Source: Oceanidesulfovibrio marinus (GTDB taxonomy: Bacteria; Desulfobacterota; Desulfovibrionia; Desulfovibrionales; Desulfovibrionaceae). Taken from it: a stretch of DNA of 64,000 nucleotides. Position 1 is the stretch's first letter, and each line of letters opens with the position of its first letter. The DNA lies in the NCBI RefSeq assembly GCF_013085545.1, contig NZ_CP039543.1, positions 3,503,322-3,567,321 on the forward strand, given 5' to 3'. Position numbers and translations under genes: made by a program. The notes below the pieces were generated by a model. It was not told the origin of the DNA, did not search any database, and saw only the letters and a list, made by a program, of their open reading frames with translations. This document shows, in pieces, positions 51,198 through 60,185 of this stretch.

Positions 51198-52373
51198 ACC
51201 TGACACTGACCACCAAAAGGTTGTGGTCATGCCGTCCCTGGCTGGGTATCGATGGAGTTGCGAAGCTTCATCCAACCCGCAGCGAGGAGAACGCCATGAC
51301 CACGAAACGCAAAGTAGCACGAAGGAAGATGAGTCTGCTAGAGCTGGCTACCGAGCTGGGAAACGTCAGCAAAGCCTGCAAAATCATGGGCTATTCCAGG
51401 CAGCAATTCTACGAAATCCGGCGCAATTACCAGACCTTCGGCGCTGAAGGCCTGCTGGATCGTCTGCCCGGGCCGCGAGGCCCGCATCCCAACCGCGTTG
51501 ACGAGGCTGTCGAGCAGGCAATCCTCGACTACTGCTTGGCCCACCCCACGTACGGCCCGCTCCGCGTCGCCCAACAGCTTGTCCTGCAGGGCGTTCAGGT
51601 CAGCTCCGGCGGCGTCCGCGGCGTCTGGAGCCGGCACGGCTTGCTCACCCGACACGAGCGACTGCTACGGCTGGAGAAGAGCGTGCGGGCGCAGCGCCTC
51701 GAACTCTCGGACGAGCAGATTCGCGTTCTGGAGCGCTTCAGCCCCGAGTTCCGCGACCGACACATCGAGACGCGCCACACCGGCGACCTCGTGGCCGTGG
51801 ACACCTTCTTCGTGGGCACGCTCAAAGGCGTTGGACGCGTGTATTTACAGTCTGTTATCGACTGCCACAGCCGCTACGCCTGGGGCCGACTCTACACCAC
51901 CAAGCTGCCGGTCACCGCGGTTCACGTGCTGAATGAAGACGTGCTGCCGTTCTTCGAGGAGCACGCCGCGCGCATCTCCACGATTCTGTCGGACAATGGT
52001 CGCGAGTTTTGCGGTCGACCGGACAGGCATCCGTACGAATTGTTCCTGCAATTAGAAGGTATTGAACATCGCACGACACAGGTTCGGAGGCCGCAAAGCA
52101 ACGGTTTCGTGGAGCGGCTGCATCGGACGCTGCTCGACGAACATTTCCGCATCAAGGGCCGCGAGAAGTGGTACGAATCGGTGGAGGAAATGCAAGAGGA
52201 TTTGGATAGTTACCTGAACCACTATAACCGGGAACGCACCCACCAGGGTCGCGGCATGAACGGCCGAGTGCCCTACCAGGCGTTCCTGGACGGCATCGTA
52301 AACGACGAGGCAGAGGCAGAAACAATCGAAGAAGCAGCATAACCATCACCCCGCCAGGGGCGGAGTGTCAGGT
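51198..52373 (+). mobile_element. IS481-family insertion sequence
   Basis: About 1176 bp bounded by 10-bp inverted repeats ACCTGACACT (51198-51207) and AGTGTCAGGT (52364-52373), with weaker matching further in. It contains one intact DDE transposase gene. I find no clear target-site duplication, so the exact ends may be off by a few bases. It lies between the decayed phosphoesterase gene and the surface-glycan island. Confidence 0.82.
51296..52342 (+). CDS. IS481-type DDE transposase
   Basis: The product is 348 aa. An N-terminal helix-turn-helix (LLELATELGNVSKACKIMGYSRQQFYEI) precedes an integrase core with AVDTFFVGTL (first Asp), ILSDNGREFCG (second Asp) and RPQSNGFVERLHRTLLDEHF (Glu). The frame is intact and long enough to be active. 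The ATG at 51296 begins just before the helix-turn-helix. Confidence 0.9.
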   Translation: MTTKRKVARRKMSLLELATELGNVSKACKIMGYSRQQFYEIRRNYQTFGAEGLLDRLPGPRGPHPNRVDEAVEQAILDYCLAHPTYGPLRVAQQLVLQGVQVSSGGVRGVWSRHGLLTRHERLLRLEKSVRAQRLELSDEQIRVLERFSPEFRDRHIETRHTGDLVAVDTFFVGTLKGVGRVYLQSVIDCHSRYAWGRLYTTKLPVTAVHVLNEDVLPFFEEHAARISTILSDNGREFCGRPDRHPYELFLQLEGIEHRTTQVRRPQSNGFVERLHRTLLDEHFRIKGREKWYESVEEMQEDLDSYLNHYNRERTHQGRGMNGRVPYQAFLDGIVNDEAEAETIEEAA

Positions 52374-52582
52374 GAATACTATCTCTGTACAGCCTGACAA
52401 CCACACTACAGGGTATCTCAACTTTTGGTTGCGCTGGCTTGGAAGGTTTACAAAACGATAACCGCTCAGTTAAAAAACTAGTTTTTACAGCTTGCCCATT
52501 TAGTCCTCAACTGACTTGCCATACTAATTTTATGAAATCATATAGATGTGTAGATACTAGCACGCATACAGGCAGGGAAAAA

Positions 52583-54661
52583 ATGCTTGTTGCCTCTGCG
52601 CCTCACGGTATCATACTTGTCGCGTTGGGTTTTTCTCTGGTGGTTAAGCTCCTGCTCATGGCGCTTTTTTCCTCCGCCTATCAAGACGATCTGTTTATCC
52701 CCTTTGTAAAGCACTTTCTCGACACGTTGGATAATCCCTGGCAGTATTTCTACGTCAATCCGTCTGGGGTAGAATTCCCATACCACCCTTTAATGCTTTA
52801 TGTTTTAAGTCTTTGCTATGCGCCTTACAACGCCATGGCATCTTCGACTTCAGCCTTAGGCAACATTTTTTTCCAGCTCCCCACAATTGTGGCGGATACG
52901 GCCATATTTTATCTGCTTGCGCGAATTTTCCCCAGGCGAGTGCTGGAGATTATTGGACTGTATTTTCTGTCTCCAATACTCTTATATGCGGCGTACATGC
53001 ACTCGCAGATAGACATTATTCCAACAGCACTCCTATTTTACTCAGTATATAAGCTTGTTCAAAATAAGTTTGATACGTCAGCGTTGTTGTATGGCGCGGC
53101 CATCTGCACCAAATTTCATGTTGTTGCAGCGCTTCCGTTAGCACTTATTTACTTGTTAAAAAACAACGGGTTGCAGAGCACAGTCCGCTATGTTGGAATA
53201 ATCGCGCTGGTATATCTAATTGTATGTTTCCCGTATCTGACGAGCGACGGATTTATGAACCTTGTCCTGGCCAACAGGAAGCAATCGCTAATTTTTTCAT
53301 CTGTATACGAAATAGGAAGCATGCGGATCTACCTGCCTGTCCTGGCCATGCTCCTCATTTACAGCCGGTTCGCCCTTTATAAAAAAATAAATCATGACCT
53401 GCTGTATAGTTACGTCGCCATCTTGCTTTCCGTGTTCGTGCTTATCATTGAACCCTCGCCCGGGTGGTATCTTTGGATCCTGCCATTTTGTTTCATCCTG
53501 TTCTTGCGGTTAAGCAAACAGGAGTCCCACATTTACATGGCCTGGCTGGCACTCAATGCCGCGTATATAGTGTTCTACCTTTTTTTCTATGTCGGCGAGT
53601 TCACGGATTTGACCTTTCTTGGGCACGCTGTGAATCTGAAAAGCAGCGATCCAAGGCTTGCCAATATTAGCTTCACCGCCTTGGAGGCCGTGCTGTTGGG
53701 CAACATCTTCATGTTGCACAGGTACGGCGTACGATCTAACGCCATATACAAACCGCATTACGCCACAATCATCGGTATCAGTGGAGATAGCGGCTCAGGC
53801 AAATCCACTCTGTTGCGAGACATCCGTGACGCCATTGGTGCAGGTATTTTCGACAGTGGGGAAGGACTGTTGGGATTGGAAGGCGATGGAGACCACAAGT
53901 GGGAGCGGGGTCACGATATGTGGTCCAGGTACACACATCTTAACCCGAAGGCTAATTACCTGCATCAGCAGGCGGACAATTTGATGGCGCTCAAGCGTGG
54001 TAGCCGCGTGTATCGTTCGGACTATGACCACTCTACCGGGACTTTTACCACGGCCTGCGCCGTGGATCCTCAACAGTATATTGTAATGTCCGGACTACAT
54101 ACTTTGTATTTGCCCAAAATGCGCAAGCTTCTTGATGTTAAAATATTTCTAGACACAGACGAGAAATTGAGACGCCATTGGAAAATATCGAGAGATACAA
54201 GCAAACGCGGTTACGATTCCGAAAGGATCGTCCGCCAACTAGAGTTGCGCGAGGAAGATTCCAAACGCTATATTCAACCTCAGAGGCGCTTTGCGGACAT
54301 GGTGCTTCGGTATTTTACAGATGACGACTTTACTTTGGGAGATTCTGTGGCCGAACCGCGCATCAAACTGCAGGTGGATGTGGATGCAAGTCTGCCACTT
54401 GAGCAACTAGTGCTTGAATTAGAAGATGCTGGCACTGATATTACTTGGGAATACTCTGAGGATTTGCAAACCCAATGCCTTGTTGTATCTGACTTTATTG
54501 ACAAAGATACCGTGGAACGGATCAGTCGTACACTCATCAGTAACATAGAGGAAGTGGCTAAGTCCGCTCCCAAGTGGGCCTCAGGGCACCGTCGTCTGGT
54601 GCAACTCCTTTTGTTGCTGGTACTCAGCGAAAAAATGAAAGCAAAAGGATACGAGTCATAG
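52583..54661 (+). CDS. GT-C-like membrane protein fused to uridine-kinase-like P-loop domain
   Basis: The product is 692 aa from the ATG with AGGGA upstream; earlier in-frame starts would add up to 48 residues. The first ~385 residues have about ten membrane segments, with an early luminal YQDDLFIP loop resembling the acidic motif of GT-C glycosyltransferases. The last ~290 residues are soluble: P-loop GISGDSGSGKST, then SDYDHSTGTF and VMSGLHTLYLPKMRKLLDVKIFLDTD, matching the uridine kinase/phosphoribulokinase layout. It probably phosphorylates or handles a sugar or polyol coupled to membrane transfer. First gene of the AT-richer glycan island, followed by HAD, aldolase and nucleotidyltransferase genes. 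Confidence 0.75.
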   Translation: MLVASAPHGIILVALGFSLVVKLLLMALFSSAYQDDLFIPFVKHFLDTLDNPWQYFYVNPSGVEFPYHPLMLYVLSLCYAPYNAMASSTSALGNIFFQLPTIVADTAIFYLLARIFPRRVLEIIGLYFLSPILLYAAYMHSQIDIIPTALLFYSVYKLVQNKFDTSALLYGAAICTKFHVVAALPLALIYLLKNNGLQSTVRYVGIIALVYLIVCFPYLTSDGFMNLVLANRKQSLIFSSVYEIGSMRIYLPVLAMLLIYSRFALYKKINHDLLYSYVAILLSVFVLIIEPSPGWYLWILPFCFILFLRLSKQESHIYMAWLALNAAYIVFYLFFYVGEFTDLTFLGHAVNLKSSDPRLANISFTALEAVLLGNIFMLHRYGVRSNAIYKPHYATIIGISGDSGSGKSTLLRDIRDAIGAGIFDSGEGLLGLEGDGDHKWERGHDMWSRYTHLNPKANYLHQQADNLMALKRGSRVYRSDYDHSTGTFTTACAVDPQQYIVMSGLHTLYLPKMRKLLDVKIFLDTDEKLRRHWKISRDTSKRGYDSERIVRQLELREEDSKRYIQPQRRFADMVLRYFTDDDFTLGDSVAEPRIKLQVDVDASLPLEQLVLELEDAGTDITWEYSEDLQTQCLVVSDFIDKDTVERISRTLISNIEEVAKSAPKWASGHRRLVQLLLLLVLSEKMKAKGYES

Positions 54662-55359
54662 AACCCATTTTTATTAGTGGTCTTCTTCTCGACCTGGATG
54701 ACACCCTATATGCTTATTCCCCCTGTCACGAGGCAGGCTTGGATGCAGCTCTTGCCGTATTGATCCGGAAAACTGGTCGGGCCCCCGACGTGGTCGCAGA
54801 TGCAGTCGTGCATGCCCGCAAGCAGATACACCGCGAGCTTTTCGGCGTTGCGGCCTCGCATAACCGATTGCTTTACTTTCAACGCACGTTGGAGCTGCTG
54901 GCCGCCCCAAGACTTGATGCCGCTTTGCCTGCCTATGAGGCGTACTGGACAGCCTTTCTGGACCGGATGGAACTGCGTCCCGGCGCCATGGAGCTACTTA
55001 CCAAGCTTCCCCAGCAGTGCATATGCATCGTCACGGATCTTACTGCGCACATACAACATCGCAAGTTGCACCGGTTGGGCCTTTTAAGCATGATTGGCCA
55101 CCTGGTGACCAGCGAGGAAGTAGGGCGGGAAAAGCCGCATCCCGCCATATTCCAGAGTGCACTTCGGAAGCTGGGTCTACCACCGGATGGATGTTGGGTG
55201 TTGGGCGATAACCCGGCCAAGGATCTTGCCGGGGCCGAAGCCGCCGGGCTATCATCCATCTGGCTGAATATTGGCACTGCACAGCGGGATCTGCCGGTGC
55301 CATGTTTGGAGTTTTCAAGCCTGTTGGATGTGGCCCGTTGCATAACGCACCAGTCGTGA
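54574..55359 (+). CDS. HAD-superfamily hydrolase
   Basis: The clear domain starts near 54680 with LLLDLDDTLYAY (DxDxT nucleophile). IVTDLTAHIQHRKLH (motif II), EKPHPAIFQSALRKLG (motif III Lys) and VLGDNPAKDLAGAEAAG (motif IV) follow. The most likely role is phosphate-monoester hydrolysis of a small metabolite. The only standard in-frame start near the 5' end is GTG at 54574, which overlaps the previous gene by 88 bp, so the true start is uncertain. It is followed at 28 bp by the aldolase-like gene. Confidence 0.78.
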   Translation: MGLRAPSSGATPFVAGTQRKNESKRIRVIEPIFISGLLLDLDDTLYAYSPCHEAGLDAALAVLIRKTGRAPDVVADAVVHARKQIHRELFGVAASHNRLLYFQRTLELLAAPRLDAALPAYEAYWTAFLDRMELRPGAMELLTKLPQQCICIVTDLTAHIQHRKLHRLGLLSMIGHLVTSEEVGREKPHPAIFQSALRKLGLPPDGCWVLGDNPAKDLAGAEAAGLSSIWLNIGTAQRDLPVPCLEFSSLLDVARCITHQS

Positions 55360-55387
55360 TCGCTGAGACCGAATACATAGGAACGCA

Positions 55388-56452
55388 ATGCATAATTTTT
55401 TGAGGATGTCCAAAGCCGCAGGTGGTCGCTTCGACCTGGTGCAGGCCGGTGGAGGGAACTCGTCTTTCAAGCCCACTCCGTCCACCATGCTTATCAAGGC
55501 TTCGGGCACGTCTTTGAGCGATATGACCACAGGCTCCGGTTATGTGGAGGTGTTTTTGCCTCCGCTTCTGGAGCTGCTTGAAGACCAGACCCTGGCCCAG
55601 CTGGAACGCCGCGAGCGGGATCAGAAGGTGGCGCAACGCTTAGGCGCGGCTATGACGACAGTGGACGCACCCGCCCGGCCTTCCATCGAAACCCTGATGC
55701 ACGCCATGCTAGGAACGTATGTGCTACACACGCACCCCATCGCCGTGACTACGGTGGCGTGTCATCCAAGCTGGCGGAATATCCTGGCCAGTAGTTGGCC
55801 CGAGGCGATGTTGGTACCGTACTGCACACCGGGTTTGGATTTGGCGCTGGCCATGCGCCAGGCCCGGGAGGCGGCTGCTCCGAAAGCTCACAGCACCGAG
55901 GTTTTTTTTCTGCAGAACCATGGGCTCATTGTGGCTGGCGAAAAGGTTGAAGAACTCCAGAAAATAACAGACCGTATCTCCTTTCAGCTAGAGGCGGTGG
56001 CCGGTCTGGACTTGAGCCTGTACCGCTTGGCCGGCCGGGTGGCGGAAAGCATCACGAACCTGGGAGGGGAGCCGGTGATCTGTCAGGTGTGTCGCGATAA
56101 GGAGATACTGGACATCGTGGCGCGGCGGCCGGAGCTGTTGATAAAGCGGCCCATTTTTCCGGACCAGCTGGTATATAATGGCATTTGCGCGACGGAAGTG
56201 CCCGACCTGGATGATACGGCGCCTTTGCAGGACTACACCGAGCGCTTCGGCAAGACTCCTTGTGTTGTTCTCCATGTGGGTCATGTTTTTCTGATTGCCC
56301 CGAATATTCGCAAGTGCCAGGATATGGAGAGCGTGCTTAAGGCGCACCTTATGGCGCTGGAGTCTCTCGGCCCGGAAGCTCAATGCCTATGCGATGAGGA
56401 GCTGGCCTACCTGGGCGATTATGAGCTTGAGAAGTATCGCAAAAAGCTATAG
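55388..56452 (+). CDS. Class II aldolase/epimerase-like protein
   Basis: The product is 354 aa. Residues ~1-215 match the class II aldolase fold: AGGGNSSFK near the start, metal-binding HTHPI, and the later FLQNHGLIV histidine. The family includes fuculose- and rhamnulose-phosphate aldolases and ribulose-phosphate epimerases, all metal-dependent enzymes acting on sugar phosphates. A C-terminal ~130-residue extension (DLDDTAPLQDYTERFG) is unusual for the family. It probably provides or isomerises the phosphorylated precursor activated by the adjacent nucleotidyltransferase, 9 bp downstream. Confidence 0.78.
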   Translation: MHNFLRMSKAAGGRFDLVQAGGGNSSFKPTPSTMLIKASGTSLSDMTTGSGYVEVFLPPLLELLEDQTLAQLERRERDQKVAQRLGAAMTTVDAPARPSIETLMHAMLGTYVLHTHPIAVTTVACHPSWRNILASSWPEAMLVPYCTPGLDLALAMRQAREAAAPKAHSTEVFFLQNHGLIVAGEKVEELQKITDRISFQLEAVAGLDLSLYRLAGRVAESITNLGGEPVICQVCRDKEILDIVARRPELLIKRPIFPDQLVYNGICATEVPDLDDTAPLQDYTERFGKTPCVVLHVGHVFLIAPNIRKCQDMESVLKAHLMALESLGPEAQCLCDEELAYLGDYELEKYRKKL

Positions 56453-56461
56453 GCCGACATC

Positions 56462-58108
56462 ATGCATATCGTCATTCCTATGTCAGGCAGGGGCCAGCGC
56501 TTCCTTGATGCCGGGTACACCGATCCCAAACCCCTGATCGCCGTGGACGGCAAGCCCATTATCGAACACGTGGTGAATCTCTTCCCCGGGGAAGACAAGA
56601 TGACCTTCATCTGCAGCCAGGATCATCTGCAAAGCACCCGCATGCGCTCCGAACTGGAGCGGATCAAGCCCGGGGCCAATATCATAGGTATCGCGCCGCA
56701 TAAAAAAGGGCCGGTGTATGCCGTCTCCCAGGCGTACGACCTGCTGGAGGACGAAGAAGAGGTCATCGTCAACTACTGTGATTTTGCCGTGTACTGGGAT
56801 TACAAGGATTTTCTTCACCACACTCGCTCGCGCAAAGCCGGGGGCGCGGTGCCCGCCTACAAGGGATTCCATCCGCACATGCTGGGGACCACTAATTACG
56901 CCTTTCTTCGTGATGATCGCCAGTGGATGCTGGAAATACAGGAGAAAAAGCCTTTCACGGACGACCGCATGCAGGAATTTGCATCCAGCGGTACCTATTA
57001 CTTCCGCACCGGCGCAATGGTTAAGCGCTACTTTGACGAGTTGATGCACCGGGATGTGAATCTGAACGGTGAGTATTACGTCAGCATGGTCTACAATCTG
57101 CTGGTGGAGGCGAATATCCCAGTCTCAATCTACAATGTGCAACACATGCTGCAGTGGGGCACGCCCTCGGACCTGGAGGAATACCAGGGCTGGTCCGATC
57201 TGTTTGCGGATTTGCCGAATTACCAGCCTGGCCCGGAGACCGAACCCGGCTCCATGAACCTCATACCCTTGGCCGGGCTCGGCAGCCGTTTTTCTCGGGA
57301 AGGCTACGAGACGCCCAAACCTCTTATTCCCGTAAGCGGACGGCCTATGGTGGTGCAGGCCGCAGCATCCTTGCCGCCTGCTGAGCGTCACACCTTTGTG
57401 TGCCGTAGCGAGCACTTAGCCGAGCACCCCTTGGACCAAGCTCTGCGCGGAGCCTTCCCAGACACCCGGATAGTGAGCTTGGACGAGGTGACCGAGGGCC
57501 AAGCCATAACCTGCCGTCTCGGGCTACGGGAAGAAGACTTTGACGCGCCGCTGTTGATTGGCGCTTGTGACAACGGCATGCTGATCGATGCAGAGGCGTA
57601 TGCGGTTCTGCGTGCTGACGCCAAGGTGGACGCCATCGCCTTCAGCTTCCGTGGTAACCCCACCAGCGATCGCAATCCACATATGTATGGTTGGTTGGAC
57701 GTCGATGCGGACGAGACCGTTCTCCGGGTGTCTGTTAAGGAACCTATCTCTGATACTCCGCTCAAAGACCACGCCATCGTGGGAGCATTTTATTTCCGCA
57801 CGGCCGGAATCTTTTTGGAAGGATTGGACAAGCTGGTCGCGGACAACGTCCGCATCAACAACGAGTTCTATGTGGACAGCATCCTACAAATGCTGGTGGA
57901 CCTCGACCATACGGTAAAAGTTTTCGAGATCGACCACTATGTGTGCTGGGGGACCCCGGACGATTTGCGCACCTACGAATATTGGCAGAGTTTTTTCCAC
58001 AAGTGCCCCTGGCACGGGTACACTTTGGACAAAGATCCTTTCATGGAGCAAGGGGCGATACAGGAATATGACGACCGCTACAGAGGATTCAAGCAGTCCT
58101 GGGAGTAA
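56462..58108 (+). CDS. Tandem-duplicated sugar-phosphate nucleotidyltransferase
   Basis: The product is 548 aa made of two similar ~260-residue nucleotidyltransferase domains. Domain 1 has MSGRGQRFLDAGYTDPKPLI and domain 2 LAGLGSRFSREGYETPKPLIPV, both the G-x-G-x-R-F plus PKPL loop that binds NTP. Acidic metal sites follow (VNYCDFAVYWD and IGACDNGMLID). Both also end with a similar WGTP-DL segment. It should activate a sugar or polyol phosphate as an NDP derivative; base and substrate are unknown. Confidence 0.85.
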   Translation: MHIVIPMSGRGQRFLDAGYTDPKPLIAVDGKPIIEHVVNLFPGEDKMTFICSQDHLQSTRMRSELERIKPGANIIGIAPHKKGPVYAVSQAYDLLEDEEEVIVNYCDFAVYWDYKDFLHHTRSRKAGGAVPAYKGFHPHMLGTTNYAFLRDDRQWMLEIQEKKPFTDDRMQEFASSGTYYFRTGAMVKRYFDELMHRDVNLNGEYYVSMVYNLLVEANIPVSIYNVQHMLQWGTPSDLEEYQGWSDLFADLPNYQPGPETEPGSMNLIPLAGLGSRFSREGYETPKPLIPVSGRPMVVQAAASLPPAERHTFVCRSEHLAEHPLDQALRGAFPDTRIVSLDEVTEGQAITCRLGLREEDFDAPLLIGACDNGMLIDAEAYAVLRADAKVDAIAFSFRGNPTSDRNPHMYGWLDVDADETVLRVSVKEPISDTPLKDHAIVGAFYFRTAGIFLEGLDKLVADNVRINNEFYVDSILQMLVDLDHTVKVFEIDHYVCWGTPDDLRTYEYWQSFFHKCPWHGYTLDKDPFMEQGAIQEYDDRYRGFKQSWE

Positions 58109-58455
58109 CAGAGCGGTATGCCTATTTCTGGCAGGCAGGCTGTCTCGGCTCAAGGCCACAAGCTGTTCTTGTTACGGTGCCAACCCTGGTGGCCTGCATG
58201 GACTGCTACCGGATACTACCGGCGTATGTACCATCTCTCGGTTTGCTGGATGAATCTCCGATTGTATAAATATATTTCGGATTTGTGGCGTGCACAAGAA
58301 GCCTTGCTGTGAGACCGTCTATTTTCGGCACGCTGTACAAGGCCTGCCCTGGCCGCCAGTGTGGGCGCATGTCAGACCATGTAGTTAGTGTCCTGAGCCT
58401 TGTATATATGAACGTCAACGCGATGCTCAGCAATGGTTGTGGACCTTGGCGTTGT
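58109..58455. other. Gap with no intact gene
   Basis: About 350 bp after the nucleotidyltransferase gene. Short frames exist but none is convincing. Together with the methyltransferase remnant that follows, it is probably the site of a deleted gene. Confidence 0.45.
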
Positions 58456-58623
58456 TATCCCTCCGGCGGCGTCATCGCCAAGACCAGACCTGTGAATCTG
58501 CCTATGGTCCTTTTGAAGGCTGTAGGGCTGCTGGATGATTTTCTCGTTCGGATCAGCCCTAATGTTTTTGCCTTGGGATGCTTCGTAGTGCTAAAAAAAG
58601 AACTGAGTGCCAGCCGCTCGTAA
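58456..58623 (+). pseudogene. C-terminal remnant of a SAM-dependent methyltransferase-like gene
   Basis: The last 55 codons before the TAA read YPSGGVIAKTRPVNLP followed by LLDDFLVRISPNVFALGCFVV. This resembles the C-terminal end of small class I methyltransferases that occur among glycan genes. No upstream SAM-binding motif is present in any frame, so the gene is truncated. Its TAA overlaps the ATG of the GT2 gene (TAATG), a relic of translational coupling. Confidence 0.45.
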
Positions 58624-59342
58624 TGTTTGAAAATAAAACCATGAAACTATCGCTCGTCATCCCCTGTTACAACGAGGCCAGGAACATCCCCTTGGTTTTG
58701 AAGCGGTTTGCTGCCGTGCTTACCCGGAAGGATGTTGAATTGATACTGGTGAACAACGGCTCCAAGGACGACTCCGCCCGGGTGCTGGCCGAGCAGACCC
58801 CGCAATTCCCTTTTGCAAAAGTGGTTACAGTGGACGTCAACCAGGGATATGGGTTTGGCATCCTCAGCGGACTTCAAGAGGCACAGGGCGAGTTCCTTAG
58901 CTGGACCCATGCCGACCTGCAGACTGATCCGCGGGACGCGCTCCGCGCACTGGAGGTAATAGAGAGCTCCAGCCGGCCGGAGCGCACCTTTGTCAAGGGA
59001 CTCAGAAAGAATCGCCCCGTGAGAGACACGTTTTTTACGGTCGGTATGAGCATTTTTGAGACCCTGTATCTACGTACGGTCCTGTGGGACATCAATGCCC
59101 AACCCAACATATTTCCTAGGTCTTTATTTGCTGAATGGCAGAATCCGCCCAAGGATTTTTCCCTGGATCTTTACGCGCTTTACATGGCGAAAAAACAGGG
59201 CCTCGATATCGTGCGCCTTCCGGTTGTGTTTCCAGAACGTATCCATGGACAGTCCAGCTGGGACACAGACCTGCGCGCCAAATGGAAGTTCATCGATCGT
59301 ACGCTACGGTACTCTATCCGTCTAAAAAGGGAACTTTTGTAA
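58623..59342 (+). CDS. GT2-family glycosyltransferase (dolichol-phosphate mannosyltransferase-like)
   Basis: The product is 239 aa. The GT-A fold has LSLVIPCYNEARNIPLVL, ELILVNNGSKDDS, and the metal-site region SWTHADLQTDPRDA (HAD in place of the common DAD). No C-terminal membrane segments, so it is cytosolic or peripheral. It likely moves a sugar from an NDP donor to a lipid carrier or glycan. I use the ATG that overlaps the upstream TAA; another ATG lies six codons in. Confidence 0.85.
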   Translation: MFENKTMKLSLVIPCYNEARNIPLVLKRFAAVLTRKDVELILVNNGSKDDSARVLAEQTPQFPFAKVVTVDVNQGYGFGILSGLQEAQGEFLSWTHADLQTDPRDALRALEVIESSSRPERTFVKGLRKNRPVRDTFFTVGMSIFETLYLRTVLWDINAQPNIFPRSLFAEWQNPPKDFSLDLYALYMAKKQGLDIVRLPVVFPERIHGQSSWDTDLRAKWKFIDRTLRYSIRLKRELL

Positions 59343-59351
59343 GGAGCTGTC

Positions 59352-59954
59352 ATGACGACGTTCATATCGCATCGGGTAAACACCCTTACAGAACTGGAGG
59401 CCACTCCAACGGAATATGGGGTGGAGATCGATCTGCGGGACCACGGCGACAGGATCATTCTGTCTCACGATCCCTATTGCGGCGGTGAGGACTTTGAGGA
59501 TTATCTTGCCCACTACAAGCACGGCCCGATGATATTGAACGTGAAGAGCGAGCGCATTGAGCATCGGATTTTGGACATGGTCCGTGCGCACGGCATAGAG
59601 GACTTTTTCTTTTTGGACTCTACGTTTCCGATGATAATTCAGTTGTCCGGGCTGGGCGAGCATCGTTTGGCGGTCAGGTATTCAGAATTCGAAGGCCTGG
59701 ACACGATCCTGGCTGTGAAAGATCGTGTAGAGTGGGTGTGGGTGGATTGCTTTTCGCGTTTTCCACTAACGCGGGAAACTTACGATACTTTAAAGGAATG
59801 CGACCTCAAGCTGTGTCTCGTATCTCCGGAGCTGCAGGGGCGTCCGGAAGACATCCTTGGCTACAAAGATAAGTTGCAAGCAAACGCCATGGTATTTGAC
59901 GCCATCTGCACCAAACTGCACAATATACCCTTATGGCGGAGCTCCCCTTCCTAA
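59352..59954 (+). CDS. Glycerophosphodiester phosphodiesterase/PI-PLC-like protein
   Basis: The product is 200 aa. The TIM-barrel motif is visible as ISHRVNTLTEL (His), GVEIDLRDHGDRIILSHDPY (Glu, Asp and His-Asp) and GPMILNVKSE, the layout of glycerophosphodiesterases. There is no signal peptide, unlike many secreted members, so it acts in the cytosol. Next to glycan-assembly genes it might make or recycle a glycerol-phosphate-type or other phosphodiester substituent. AAGGAG ribosome binding site; 9 bp after the GT2 gene. Confidence 0.8.
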   Translation: MTTFISHRVNTLTELEATPTEYGVEIDLRDHGDRIILSHDPYCGGEDFEDYLAHYKHGPMILNVKSERIEHRILDMVRAHGIEDFFFLDSTFPMIIQLSGLGEHRLAVRYSEFEGLDTILAVKDRVEWVWVDCFSRFPLTRETYDTLKECDLKLCLVSPELQGRPEDILGYKDKLQANAMVFDAICTKLHNIPLWRSSPS

Positions 59955-59984
59955 CTTCAAGCTGGGCCTGCCTGAGAGGTCTCT

Positions 59985-60128
59985 TTGGACCTGATCCGCA
60001 TTATCATTCGCTTAGGAATTACCTATCTAAACGTCATTGACTGGAAAATTGTGAAAAATGGATATGAAATCCCAGACATCCAGAACGAACCATTGGATGC
60101 TTTTTGGACGCCCGTTCCTGGCGTCTGA
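59985..60128 (+). other. Short open frame, possible gene remnant
   Basis: A 47-codon frame with a TTG start encodes a coding-like stretch LGITYLNVIDWKIVKNGYEI ending FWTPVPGV. It lacks a ribosome binding site and has no recognised family. It may be the 3' end of a lost glycan gene. Confidence 0.25.
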
Positions 60129-60185
60129 AGTGGGTTTTTGACTGATACTGTCTAGTTGGCAAACTACACTTCGCACAAAGGAAAC

